From the NCBI GenBank assembly GCA_014381755.1, contig JACNLB010000083.1:1-61096 (forward strand): 61,096 bases of DNA. Reading direction: 5' to 3'. The position numbers and the translations under genes are program-made. The notes under the pieces were generated by a model. The model saw only the letters and a program-made list of their open reading frames with translations, was not told the origin of the DNA and did not search any database. Numbering within the stretch: position 1 is the first letter of the stretch; every line of letters begins with the position of its first letter. This document shows, piece after piece, positions 41,277 to 50,773 of this stretch. Source of the stretch: Fidelibacterota bacterium (GTDB lineage: Bacteria; Fidelibacterota; Marinisomatia; Marinisomatales; TCS55).

Positions 41277-42069
41277 GTACAGTCTGGACATGGTCCATGG
41301 GAGAACCTAAAAATCGCTGGCCTACATCTTCAAATCGCATAGGAATATCTGTTACAAAACAGGTCAGCCTTCCTTTTTCATCCATATCATTCAGTTGATT
41401 TGTGTCCAAAAGGTTCTTCTTAACTGCTCTGGCAACTGCGGAAGCTGAATCAATTAATATTGTTTCATCATTTACCTGATTTGCAATTACATCTTTTAAT
41501 AGAGGATAGTGCGTACACCCTAAAATAAGTGTATCAATCTTGTTATTATTCAATGGTGATAAATAATGATTCACAATTGAATTTGTTACTTCGCCTTCCA
41601 ACCATCCTTCTTCAGCCAAAGGCACCAATAATGGGCAAGCGTGTGAACTCGTTTGTATTTCTGCATTTAAATCTTCCATCGCTTTTTCATACGCCTTGGA
41701 TGAAATGGTTGCCACTGTTCCAATAATGCCAATATGATTATTTCTTGTTGTTTTAACCGCTTCTGCTGCTCCCGGATTTATTACGCCGATCACGGGTATT
41801 GTGCAATGTTGTTGTAATTCATCCAAGGCTAAAGCTGAAGCTGTATTGCAGGCTACAACAATCAATTTTGCATCATGCTTCATTAAAAAATCTGCGATTT
41901 CAAGGGAATATTCTTTGATCAATTCACTACTTTTATTTCCGTAGGGGACTCGAGCGGTATCGCCAAAATAGACGATGGATTCATTTGGTAAAAGTGATCG
42001 TAACGCCTTGGCAACCGTCAAACCGCCCAGCCCGGAATCAAATACGCCAATGGGTCGTGAATCGGCCAT
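41266..42069 (-). CDS. murI: Glutamate racemase
   Basis: IGVFDSGLGGLTVAKAL, VACNTASA, LILGCTHYPLL. Confidence 0.97.
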   Translation of the reverse strand: MADSRPIGVFDSGLGGLTVAKALRSLLPNESIVYFGDTARVPYGNKSSELIKEYSLEIADFLMKHDAKLIVVACNTASALALDELQQHCTIPVIGVINPGAAEAVKTTRNNHIGIIGTVATISSKAYEKAMEDLNAEIQTSSHACPLLVPLAEEGWLEGEVTNSIVNHYLSPLNNNKIDTLILGCTHYPLLKDVIANQVNDETILIDSASAVARAVKKNLLDTNQLNDMDEKGRLTCFVTDIPMRFEDVGQRFLGSPMDHVQTVHDI

Positions 42070-43556
42070 TATCCTTCAGCCAATAATTCTTCTCGAAGGG
42101 AACGAAATTTTACAATAGCACTAAAAATCCCTTCCGCTATTTTTTGACGGTATGATGCTTGTTTTAAGCGTTTTTCTTCCGTTGGGTTCGACAGGAATCC
42201 TGTTTCTATTAATACGTTTGGCATACTGGCTCCTATCAAAACAACGAATCCTGCCTGCTTCACCCCGCGGTTAGGTGAATTCAGTCTGTTGCCAAGTTCC
42301 TCTTGAATAAAGGCAGCCAGTTCCTCGCTCTCTTTTAAAAACATGGATTGTGCCATGGTCGCCATTATCAGGTTTTCACCTGTTAATTCTTTATATTTAT
42401 CTCCACTGTGTTCTTCAAGTTTAATGACGGCATTTTCCCGAGAAGCCAAGGCAATCGCATCATCTGATTTCCCTTGTTTGAGTAAATAAGATTCAAACCC
42501 TCTTGCTGTTCGATTGGGATTACTGTTGGCGTGAATACTGACAAATATTTTACCATTGCTTTCATTGGCAATTTTAGTCCGTTTCCAAAGGGGAATAAAA
42601 ATATCTTCTTCTCTCGTATAAACAACATTAATATTTGTTTTTTTCTCCAAAAGCAAACCCAATCGTTTACTGATATCCAGTACAATATCTTTTTCTCTTG
42701 TACCGCTCCTTCCAACTGTGCCTCCATCTTTTCCGCCGTGGCCGGCATCCAACACAACCGTATCCAACCGCCAACGGTTTCGCAATTTACGTATACGTTC
42801 TGCGCTCTTGTCAAATGGAGTACGCAGTGTAATTACAATTGCATTAGGATCGGGGCTTTGAAATACTTCATGGCCGATGATACTTGATCGTAAACGGATC
42901 GCTATTTGAGCGGATTCCGAAAATTGGTTTGCAGTCACTTTAGCAACCACACCTCGCGTATCGGCTTTGTTGATTCGTGTTGTATCTACAATGCCATCTT
43001 GTACTGTTAAATAAAACCAACCGTTATCATGTTCAAATGAACTAATATGTCCTTCTAAAAATCTTTCTCGTGTATAAATGGTTAAAATTGTGCCGTTGGC
43101 TTTTTGGTCAATATCAAGACCTGTAATATTGAACTTTACAACATCAATATCCAGTCGTTGTTTTATAGGATCATAGGTTAATCCAGGTAAAACAGTTTGC
43201 TTTAAAATGTTGAAAATAGGCACAGCAGGTAGGTAAATATCATCGCCGCTATCTATGGCGTAAACTGGCATATGATATACTTCTTCATCCACAAGGATAT
43301 AACTGGAATTGCTTGAAATTTTGATGCGAGTATCAGAAAAATACAAGACCATCTTCATACGTTCTTTATTAATAAACGGCAGTCGTGAAGTCAAAACTCT
43401 GGATAAATCATTTGCAGAAACATACGTTACATTCGAATTATCTAATATGTGCAGTTCATTTTCTTTTTGATTCACTCTATTGACAACCAGAATAGTTGCT
43501 GATAGGTGAGCGCTCAAGAAGAATGCTATAATTATGGTTTTATAAAACGTAAACAT
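42069..43556 (-). CDS. N-acetylmuramoyl-L-alanine amidase with N-terminal beta-rich domain
   Basis: VVLDAGHGGKDGGTVG, SIHANSN, LIETGFLSNPTEEKRL; signal peptide. Confidence 0.94.
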   Translation of the reverse strand: MFTFYKTIIIAFFLSAHLSATILVVNRVNQKENELHILDNSNVTYVSANDLSRVLTSRLPFINKERMKMVLYFSDTRIKISSNSSYILVDEEVYHMPVYAIDSGDDIYLPAVPIFNILKQTVLPGLTYDPIKQRLDIDVVKFNITGLDIDQKANGTILTIYTRERFLEGHISSFEHDNGWFYLTVQDGIVDTTRINKADTRGVVAKVTANQFSESAQIAIRLRSSIIGHEVFQSPDPNAIVITLRTPFDKSAERIRKLRNRWRLDTVVLDAGHGGKDGGTVGRSGTREKDIVLDISKRLGLLLEKKTNINVVYTREEDIFIPLWKRTKIANESNGKIFVSIHANSNPNRTARGFESYLLKQGKSDDAIALASRENAVIKLEEHSGDKYKELTGENLIMATMAQSMFLKESEELAAFIQEELGNRLNSPNRGVKQAGFVVLIGASMPNVLIETGFLSNPTEEKRLKQASYRQKIAEGIFSAIVKFRSLREELLAEG

Positions 43557-43600
43557 ACGTGGGAAATTATTGTATCAAAGTTAACTCTGGTAATGATGCA

Positions 43601-45394
43601 CTAGAAAATTATTTGGATTGCTAACGCATATCGTTGGTCGGGAGTTCCAGAAAAATTCATTGTTTTCCATGCAGACCTCCAACGTACGTATATCTGATAG
43701 TTATTTTTACTCTTCATCTTAATTTTAAAGCCTAACAATTGTTTATTATCTGATACAGCCAAGCTGCGCATTTCTCCGGGAAGGTTCAGATTCCAAAAAT
43801 AGACACGCCCGTTATAATCATCAACATTAGCTGTAATCCAGCTTCCCGTAATAACGAAGTTAGGTATTTTCCAATTAAACCGTGTTTCAATTCCCAACCC
43901 CTGAGATTCATTATTATAAAATGTTGAATTTATTTGCCAACGTAAATCTAAATCTTTAGTGGCTTGAAACTGGTATTGACCTTTAGCTGTTGTGCGATTG
44001 ATATTGTAATTAATTGAATTTGGAAAATACATTTGATTCATCTGTAATTGATTGCTTACCCTGTATTGAGTTTTGAATCGATGTTTTTTGCTGTGCCATT
44101 GCCATCGTATACCTGATTCATATTTTATATTATTGCTTGTTGTTAGTGTGTTATCTTCAATTTTTTCAGCTATATCACTGTAAAGTGAAATAATATGTTT
44201 TTCATATTTTAACTGTACATTTTGAAAAATTCCTTTTTCACCTTCTTCCTGACCTTGCCATTCTGAAAAAGGTTGTGTTCTATACGTTCTGAAATTAGTA
44301 GGATAATAGCGTAGAGAAATAAGATATTTTATTGAACCAGTTCTATAAAAAGCTCCCCCCAATACAGCCGTAGATGAATGATTATTTAATGCAGTTTCTC
44401 CAAACCAATGCAATTCATTTTGTCTGCCAGACGTAAAAATGGATACCGACCTTTGCTGAATTTTTCCACCTTCATTATCTTCAACGCTTTGTGCATTCAG
44501 TAAAGCACCCAGCTGATATGAAGTGTAATTATTATTCCACATAACTGTCGCTGCATTTTCCACTAATTGATTTTGCTTTAACAAGTCGTTTTGGGTTAAA
44601 TGCAAACCTGTTTTATCCAATTTGATTTCCTCTCCCGATAAGTAACCGTCCTGATAAGTTCTGCCCAAGGAATACGTAAATTTACCAAACTGTGTTTGCT
44701 GTTCACCGCCAAAACCCCGAGTACTCCAATATTCATTGCTTGAGCGATAACCCTTTATTCCTTTCCCTTGGCGGGGAAGTGTATTTACAGTTTCAAATCC
44801 TTTATGAACCGATGTTGATCGCCAAGCAATCAATCCATAACCTCCAATCAGCTGGTGATCACCTGCAATGAAATTCATGTTGAGGGAATTCCATTTTAGA
44901 TAAATACTATTATGATCAACTATATGCTGCTCGCCCGGATCTTTTTCGAGAAGAATTCCAAAACCATATTTTCCGAAACTCCCAATTGCCCGCCAATCAT
45001 GGCGAACACCATCCTGAAATGATATTTTCTCCTTAATGGATAATTTTAATGGATTCGTAACAACAATACGAATGCTATTTATCAGTTGTTGAGTTGCGAT
45101 TGATAAATGATTATTTGATTTAAGATCGTTCATGTCTTTTGCTTTAAGAATGATATCTAGATCAGACACAGGCAAGACAGATGTCCCAGTCAATATTGAT
45201 ACAACATCAGCATAAGCAACAGGTGTGTTGATTAAGTGTTGAATATCATTCAAATCTTCTTCAGGAATAGACGACTCTGCGTCATAACCCAATAAGACAA
45301 ACCAATCTTCCGCTGAATGAATTTTTTCAGCGGATGGTAAGCCCCACACCAAACCAGTGAGACAAATCCAAATGACTATGTGATGATACCGCAT
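43601..45394 (-). CDS. Outer-membrane beta-barrel-like protein with N-terminal HhH-like region
   Basis: Signal peptide MRYHHIVIWICLTGLVWG; INTPVAYADVVSILTGTSVLPVSDLDIILKAKD; beta-rich body ending YALAIQIIF. Confidence 0.65.
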   Translation of the reverse strand: MRYHHIVIWICLTGLVWGLPSAEKIHSAEDWFVLLGYDAESSIPEEDLNDIQHLINTPVAYADVVSILTGTSVLPVSDLDIILKAKDMNDLKSNNHLSIATQQLINSIRIVVTNPLKLSIKEKISFQDGVRHDWRAIGSFGKYGFGILLEKDPGEQHIVDHNSIYLKWNSLNMNFIAGDHQLIGGYGLIAWRSTSVHKGFETVNTLPRQGKGIKGYRSSNEYWSTRGFGGEQQTQFGKFTYSLGRTYQDGYLSGEEIKLDKTGLHLTQNDLLKQNQLVENAATVMWNNNYTSYQLGALLNAQSVEDNEGGKIQQRSVSIFTSGRQNELHWFGETALNNHSSTAVLGGAFYRTGSIKYLISLRYYPTNFRTYRTQPFSEWQGQEEGEKGIFQNVQLKYEKHIISLYSDIAEKIEDNTLTTSNNIKYESGIRWQWHSKKHRFKTQYRVSNQLQMNQMYFPNSINYNINRTTAKGQYQFQATKDLDLRWQINSTFYNNESQGLGIETRFNWKIPNFVITGSWITANVDDYNGRVYFWNLNLPGEMRSLAVSDNKQLLGFKIKMKSKNNYQIYVRWRSAWKTMNFSGTPDQRYALAIQIIF

Positions 45395-46124
45395 AATTGA
45401 TATTTAATTGTTTATATAATATTTCAAAACCTGCTGTAGTCTGGCCAGGATATGAAGCGTGCCCTGTATGAATTACAACCCATGGCAAGAGTTTTAATTC
45501 TCCACCAAACTTCAATCGGCTTTTATATGAAGTGTCTTGTTCCCATTCCATGACTAACGTTGCTTTTGGTATTGGATTATATACCAATGCTGAAACGATG
45601 ACTTGAGGAATAGCATCCTTTGATTTTCCTATAGTAGGTCTATTTATATTTCGCCAAATTCCTCGCCAGCGTAAAGATTCATTCAGTTCCATTCGCCACC
45701 CGATATTGATTCCCACACTACTGGCACTGCCATAATTTTTGATTTGTAAATTATAGACCATTATTCCCATACCAATATTTAATTTATCCGAAAGCGATCT
45801 GCCCATTGCTAAACACCAAATTGTTTCACCATACAGCTTATCTCCAAGAAAGCTGGCTCCTACAGCAATAAACCCTTTTTTAAATGGCTGTGCTATTGCT
45901 GTGCTGTGGTGCCGAAGGAGGTTTAGCCCAAACCGTTTCCCGGATGAAATAGCAACGTTTCTTTTTTTAAATGCCGTAACACTCGCTGGGTCTGAAAACA
46001 CACCTATTGCATGTGCATATATATTGACATTGAGTAGGCCAGACCCCACCGCTGCTGGATTAGAAGGATAATGTTCAAATGCTGCAAATAAAAATGTACT
46101 TAAGGACAGCACATACATAATCAA
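45327..46124 (-). CDS. Hypothetical outer-membrane protein (PorV-like size and pattern)
   Basis: Signal peptide MIMYVLSLSTFLFAAFEHYPSNPAAVGSG; beta-rich; 68-nt overlap with the next gene. Confidence 0.6.
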   Translation of the reverse strand: MIMYVLSLSTFLFAAFEHYPSNPAAVGSGLLNVNIYAHAIGVFSDPASVTAFKKRNVAISSGKRFGLNLLRHHSTAIAQPFKKGFIAVGASFLGDKLYGETIWCLAMGRSLSDKLNIGMGIMVYNLQIKNYGSASSVGINIGWRMELNESLRWRGIWRNINRPTIGKSKDAIPQVIVSALVYNPIPKATLVMEWEQDTSYKSRLKFGGELKLLPWVVIHTGHASYPGQTTAGFEILYKQLNINYAVSSHSHLDLSHWFGVGLTIR

Positions 46125-46238
46125 TCTTGTTTTACGTAATGTATTTTTAATTTCTATTACCTATCAATCAAAGTGTAACATAGTGGATTATAAAAGTTTA
46201 AACAATATAAATAATTGCTAGAAAGTCTATATAAACAA

Positions 46239-46263
46239 CTGCGCCCCGTCAAGCGGGGCGCAG
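46239..46263 (-). terminator. Strong GC-rich intrinsic terminator
   Basis: CTGCGCCCCG-TCAAG-CGGGGCGCAG; minus-strand downstream TTGTTTATATAG. Confidence 0.8.
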
Positions 46264-46289
46264 TAAGTAAAATGGATATTGGTTGTAGA

Positions 46290-46502
46290 TTACTTTTTGG
46301 AGTTCATAGCAACGAGAAAAATCAGTGCCAACAGACCGGCAAGGCCTGCGTCACCAAATTGTCCCATTATTCTACCAACTCCTGCAATCACGCCAAATGG
46401 ATCGTCAAATAAAATTCCAATGACGATACCGAGGACCACCAGCGTTTTCAGCAGGTCGGTTATTTTGGCTATCCATTCATTTACGCTGTCAAAAGCATTC
46501 AT
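46290..46502 (-). CDS. Small hydrophobic two-TM-like protein, paralogue of 46582-46788
   Basis: 70 aa; AGGAGG SD upstream; shares DPFG/GV...F.D.GLAGLLALIFLVAM with its neighbour. Confidence 0.75.
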   Translation of the reverse strand: MNAFDSVNEWIAKITDLLKTLVVLGIVIGILFDDPFGVIAGVGRIMGQFGDAGLAGLLALIFLVAMNSKK

Positions 46503-46525
46503 ATTTCCTCCTATGATGAGGTTAG

Positions 46526-46574
46526 CAGGATACAGGGTTTCGATTTTAAAAAAGAAACCCTGTTAGTTATCCTG
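46526..46574 (-). promoter_or_regulatory. Intercistronic stem-loop between the two small hydrophobic genes
   Basis: CAGGAT + CAGGGTTTC (46533-46541) / GAAACCCTG (46554-46562) + ATCCTG. Confidence 0.6.
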
Positions 46575-46581
46575 TTAATTA

Positions 46582-46788
46582 TCACGCCATCGATACGAGA
46601 AATAGCAGTGCTAATAATCCAGCTAATCCGCCATCTAGAAATGTATTTACCAGATCGACTACACCACCTACAGGATCAAATCCTGTTGAGTATAGGATAT
46701 TAGCAAAAACAAAGAATACGATTAAGCCTTTAATTAGACTTACGATTCCTGAGATGACGCTATTGACAGTTGAACTCACATCAGCCAT
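46582..46788 (-). CDS. Small hydrophobic two-TM-like protein, paralogue of 46290-46502
   Basis: 68 aa; AAGGAGG SD; C-terminus DGGLAGLLALLFLVSMA. Confidence 0.75.
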   Translation of the reverse strand: MADVSSTVNSVISGIVSLIKGLIVFFVFANILYSTGFDPVGGVVDLVNTFLDGGLAGLLALLFLVSMA

Positions 46789-46814
46789 GATGTTCCTCCT
46801 TGGTTTGGTTATTA

Positions 46815-46843
46815 GAAAAAACGGAGACAGTCCGCCCCCGTTT
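46815..46843 (-). terminator. Intrinsic terminator/attenuator-like hairpin just upstream of the small-protein operon
   Basis: Minus strand AAACGGGG-GCGGACTGT-CTCCGTTTTTT; 8-bp stem with one GU pair and a T6 tract. Confidence 0.65.
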
Positions 46844-46961
46844 GGTATGTTCTTCGTTTAGATTTGACTTATATACCTTCAAATCCCTTGAATTTAAGCA
46901 CAATTCGATATTTGTCAACATTTTTATTATAATAAGTAAATATTGTGTTGAATTTCCTTTT

Positions 46962-47867
46962 TCACCGACGATAAACCAATCTTGCACCCTGAATGACCGC
47001 ATCAATGACTTGATACCGAGACAGCCAATAACTATTACAAAAATGACGTGTTTTTGCTACCCAAAAACGTACGATAGGATTAAAAAGTAGATATCCTTTT
47101 ATTGATTTAATCCACTGGCCTCCTAACTCTGCTTTATGCTGGGGAAATTGCTCTAATAACGACGGTAGATTTGTTTTTCCATAGCCATGCATTGAATGAC
47201 AATAATCATTTAATTCACGGGGATGATGATGTTCACAAGCGGCAGAAAACGAAAAACGCAATCCTTCTGGATATGCTTCCCAAAGTCGTATTGCCAATTC
47301 CGTATCTTCTCCTCCATAAGACATTATATTTTCATCAAAAAACTCAATAACATCAAATACTGAACGCTTCAATGATGTATTATTCAGTAAAAAATAGGGG
47401 AATCGGATGGGTATTCCCTCCCCAAAACGCCGAGCACCTCTTCGTGTATCATATAAATATCCATCAAGTTCGTTGGGTATGTGTCCTAGTGGTAGTTGTG
47501 AATCACCAATAACACCCACAACATCATTATCACTTAATATGTTTAGATGTTCTGAAATCCAATTTGATTGAACAGTCATATCGCTATCCAGAAAAATAAT
47601 AACCTCTCCCGTTCCCGATTTTATCCCTGTGTTGCGAGCTGTAGACAAACCTCTATTTTTTTCAAGATGAATTATATTTACATGTTGATGGTGCAAAAAA
47701 GAATCAAGTATTTTTCCGGTTGCATCTGTAGACCCGTCATTAATCAAGTAAATTGAAATTTTATTTTCATCGTATTGCTGTTTTAATAAACTGATTACGC
47801 ATTTTTCAACAACATGAGCCACATTATAGCATGGAACTACAATATCTACTGTAGGTGACCAATTCAA
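46962..47867 (-). CDS. Glycosyltransferase family 2
   Basis: VDIVVPCYNVAHVVEKCVISLLKQQY, INDGSTDAT, LDSDMTV. Confidence 0.94.
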   Translation of the reverse strand: MNWSPTVDIVVPCYNVAHVVEKCVISLLKQQYDENKISIYLINDGSTDATGKILDSFLHHQHVNIIHLEKNRGLSTARNTGIKSGTGEVIIFLDSDMTVQSNWISEHLNILSDNDVVGVIGDSQLPLGHIPNELDGYLYDTRRGARRFGEGIPIRFPYFLLNNTSLKRSVFDVIEFFDENIMSYGGEDTELAIRLWEAYPEGLRFSFSAACEHHHPRELNDYCHSMHGYGKTNLPSLLEQFPQHKAELGGQWIKSIKGYLLFNPIVRFWVAKTRHFCNSYWLSRYQVIDAVIQGARLVYRR

Positions 47868-48949
47868 ATCAAACCTCGATCATTATAATATCTATATAAA
47901 ACTTCAGATGTATTATGTATATCATGATATTTAATAATCCATTCACGGCCTTTTTTTCTATGCTCCATGATCTTTGCCGGATTTGTTACTAATCCTTCCA
48001 ACGTTTCTTGTAGGCTGTCTCCATTTACATTTACAAAGGGGTGATCGGGAATAAATTCAACGTACTCATTCACTAGTTCTGTGACGCAACACAAACCCAT
48101 AGACAACGCTTCCACAGAATTCATACCATAACCCCAGCCGCCGCGGTTATGAACTTGATCGATTAATATATCGCATGACTGTTTAATCCTTTGACTTGTA
48201 GCATGGGGCATATTTTCAATCAACACAAATTCCACATTATCCTTTTCAGCTAATTCTTCACAGATGGGTATTATTGTTTCACTGCCCTTATAATAACGGT
48301 CTGTTGGACTGTGACATATTCTAATCGTCTCATTCATTTTGAAAAAAGGTTGGTGCTGTTTTGTGTCAAATGGTAAAAACAGGTATTGAATGTCCGAGTG
48401 TTTTTTTAATAAATCAAGTTCACTGGTTACGTTGAGGTTGCTGGCTTTATCTATAGCAGGAATAACGCCTCTGGTACGTAAATCCTGTCCATGATATGTG
48501 CATATAATCGGTTTCCCAGCTTCTTTCAATCTTTTCACAAAACGACCATCACGGTAAAATTCCAATCCCCAGTCCAAATGTATTATGTCATAATCCAACA
48601 AGTTGTATTCTTCAATTGCTTTTTCGACTTTGAAGCTCCACAACCAGTCACGAAATTGAAAGTACTTCTCTTCTAAAAATGAATTGGGTTTCCACATAGG
48701 AGGATAGCCTTCTTTTTCCTGGTAATCTCCTTTTCCTCCTCGTGTTAGTTTATAATATTGATGACGGCCTTTCATATACAATGGATTGGCTTTTACCAAC
48801 GGAAGATTTAGGCAAATTCCAGGATCATAATCGTGTTTTGTTGGATATAGGGTAATGAATGTGCATTCATTTCCCCGGGCTTCATGAGCCTGTTTCCAGA
48901 GACTTAATGTTCCAACTGTGTTTTCAGGGGCGATAATTAATATTTTCAT
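47864..48949 (-). CDS. Glycosyltransferase (GT4/GT-B-like)
   Basis: IICTYHGQDLRTRG, GGWGYGMNSVEALSMGLCCVTE. Confidence 0.8.
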   Translation of the reverse strand: MKILIIAPENTVGTLSLWKQAHEARGNECTFITLYPTKHDYDPGICLNLPLVKANPLYMKGRHQYYKLTRGGKGDYQEKEGYPPMWKPNSFLEEKYFQFRDWLWSFKVEKAIEEYNLLDYDIIHLDWGLEFYRDGRFVKRLKEAGKPIICTYHGQDLRTRGVIPAIDKASNLNVTSELDLLKKHSDIQYLFLPFDTKQHQPFFKMNETIRICHSPTDRYYKGSETIIPICEELAEKDNVEFVLIENMPHATSQRIKQSCDILIDQVHNRGGWGYGMNSVEALSMGLCCVTELVNEYVEFIPDHPFVNVNGDSLQETLEGLVTNPAKIMEHRKKGREWIIKYHDIHNTSEVLYRYYNDRGLI

Positions 48950-49024
48950 ATTTTACTATATTGATTCAGAATATAATCTGTAATGTCCAATAAAATTAAT
49001 ACACTTTAATGATATAATAATTCT

Positions 49025-50770
49025 ATGAAGCCGCAAAATATAATTCCTCAAATTATTACGTTATTTAAATCCACGTTTGAAAATGTGCATATAATTGGCC
49101 TTTTAGGAATAATTTTTACACATACGTTTTTTCTTATAGAAATTGTAGAATTTGTTGGGTTTAATTTTTTTCGCATTATTTTTTCAATCGTTGCTTTGAC
49201 AAATTTCAGTTTACTGCTCTTTTCCATTTTTCAGAATTACCGGCTACGAGTTTTTGGTACAACCGTCTATCTTTTAATACTATGGTCGAATGTACTCCAT
49301 TTTAGATACTTCGGTTCCACGATGCATCTTGGTACATTATTGAATATAGAATTTCTACCGGTTCTTGGATCACAAATAGTATATCTAATTCGATGGGTTG
49401 ATATTGTCTATTTATTATCATTAATTGCTGGAATCTTCTTTTTCAGAAAATCAAAGAAAACACATATCACTAATCGTATTTCTGCAATTTCATTTTTCGC
49501 CGGTGCGTGGCTGTTTTTACAAGTATTTCATTATTATGCATCAACACAAAGCCCGATTAACTCTGCCAAAAGATATAACGAACCATATACTCGGTGGGGT
49601 GTTTACAGTGAAATCCGTTTTGAAAGCCGTGATCATACAGGCAGTGTATTGTATTTTGGTTTTCTCTGGACATATGGTCTTGATTTATACAGAATTAATA
49701 AAAACCCCGGTGTTGGCGTTGAAATTCCCAAATCCAATTTTACAGTTACTATACCTGAAAATAAAAAAAGGAATATTATTGCCATTCAAGTCGAATCTCT
49801 TGATAACAATGTAATTCATCACACTGTAGACGGTAAACCTGTCATGCCTTTTTTACACCATTTAACACAGCAGTCAATATATTTTCCAAAAATATTTGCC
49901 CAGCACACTAGTGTAGGCGGTACATCCGATGCGGAGTTTTGTGTGCTTACTTCCCAATATCCTTTAGGCCATAAAGGCACATTTTTCGCTATTGGATTAG
50001 AAAAACTTCCTGCTATTCCCGTTATTATGAATAATAACGAATACATTACATTAGCATTTCATGGTAATAACGGTTCATTCTTTAATCGTAAACAGGGTTT
50101 ATTAAAACTTGGGTTTCAACAAACATATTTCAAAAATGATTTTATCATAAACAACCCTGACAAATGGCACGCTTTGAAGGATATGGATTTCTTACTTCAG
50201 GTTCAACAAAAGCTCGCTGATGTAGAGACTCCCTACTTTGCTTACATTCTTACATTAACCAGCCATACACCGTTTGACCTTATTGATGAGAACGATTATA
50301 TAAGTGATTTTCATACGGAAGATCCGATTGTGAAAAATTATCTGAATTCTATGGCTTATGTAGATACAGCTTTGGAAAAATTCATAACGACTATACAGCA
50401 AGTTGACCCCAATTCGCTTATCATTCTTTTTGGGGATCACTGCGCTAATATCAATGAACCAGAATATGCTTCCTACTCGATTAAAGGACTGGAGCCAATT
50501 CCTTTTTTCATATTGGATCCTATGAACCCATCACATAAAGTAATATCAGTTGCCGGAACAACCATTGATTTTGGACCAACATTGTTTGATTTCCTTGGAG
50601 TAGATATTCCAGAATTTTGGCAGGGAAAATCACTATTTGATGAACATAATAAAAATACATTCATTCTTAATTCACCGTACTATTTTGACACACAAAGTAA
50701 AATGCAAAAAATATCGGATCAGTCAGTTGATACAGAGGAAATGTACAGAATACAGAATTATATCTGGTAA
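49025..50770 (+). CDS. LTA synthase-like / sulfatase-fold membrane phosphoglycerol transferase family
   Basis: N-terminal TM segments; QVESLDNNVI, HTSVGGTSDAEF, HGNNGSFFNR, LFGDHCANI motifs. Confidence 0.87.
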   Translation: MKPQNIIPQIITLFKSTFENVHIIGLLGIIFTHTFFLIEIVEFVGFNFFRIIFSIVALTNFSLLLFSIFQNYRLRVFGTTVYLLILWSNVLHFRYFGSTMHLGTLLNIEFLPVLGSQIVYLIRWVDIVYLLSLIAGIFFFRKSKKTHITNRISAISFFAGAWLFLQVFHYYASTQSPINSAKRYNEPYTRWGVYSEIRFESRDHTGSVLYFGFLWTYGLDLYRINKNPGVGVEIPKSNFTVTIPENKKRNIIAIQVESLDNNVIHHTVDGKPVMPFLHHLTQQSIYFPKIFAQHTSVGGTSDAEFCVLTSQYPLGHKGTFFAIGLEKLPAIPVIMNNNEYITLAFHGNNGSFFNRKQGLLKLGFQQTYFKNDFIINNPDKWHALKDMDFLLQVQQKLADVETPYFAYILTLTSHTPFDLIDENDYISDFHTEDPIVKNYLNSMAYVDTALEKFITTIQQVDPNSLIILFGDHCANINEPEYASYSIKGLEPIPFFILDPMNPSHKVISVAGTTIDFGPTLFDFLGVDIPEFWQGKSLFDEHNKNTFILNSPYYFDTQSKMQKISDQSVDTEEMYRIQNYIW

Positions 50771-50773
50771 AAA

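Noticed and set aside
37608-41300. Possible CRISPR array near the Cas6-like gene
   Set aside because: The neighbouring sequence is almost entirely coding; I saw no regularly spaced direct repeats in the intergenic gaps.
46290-46788. Calling the small hydrophobic pair a circular bacteriocin operon
   Set aside because: No immunity, protease, DUF95/SpoIIM-like or ABC genes adjacent; neighbours are a glycosyltransferase and outer-membrane proteins.
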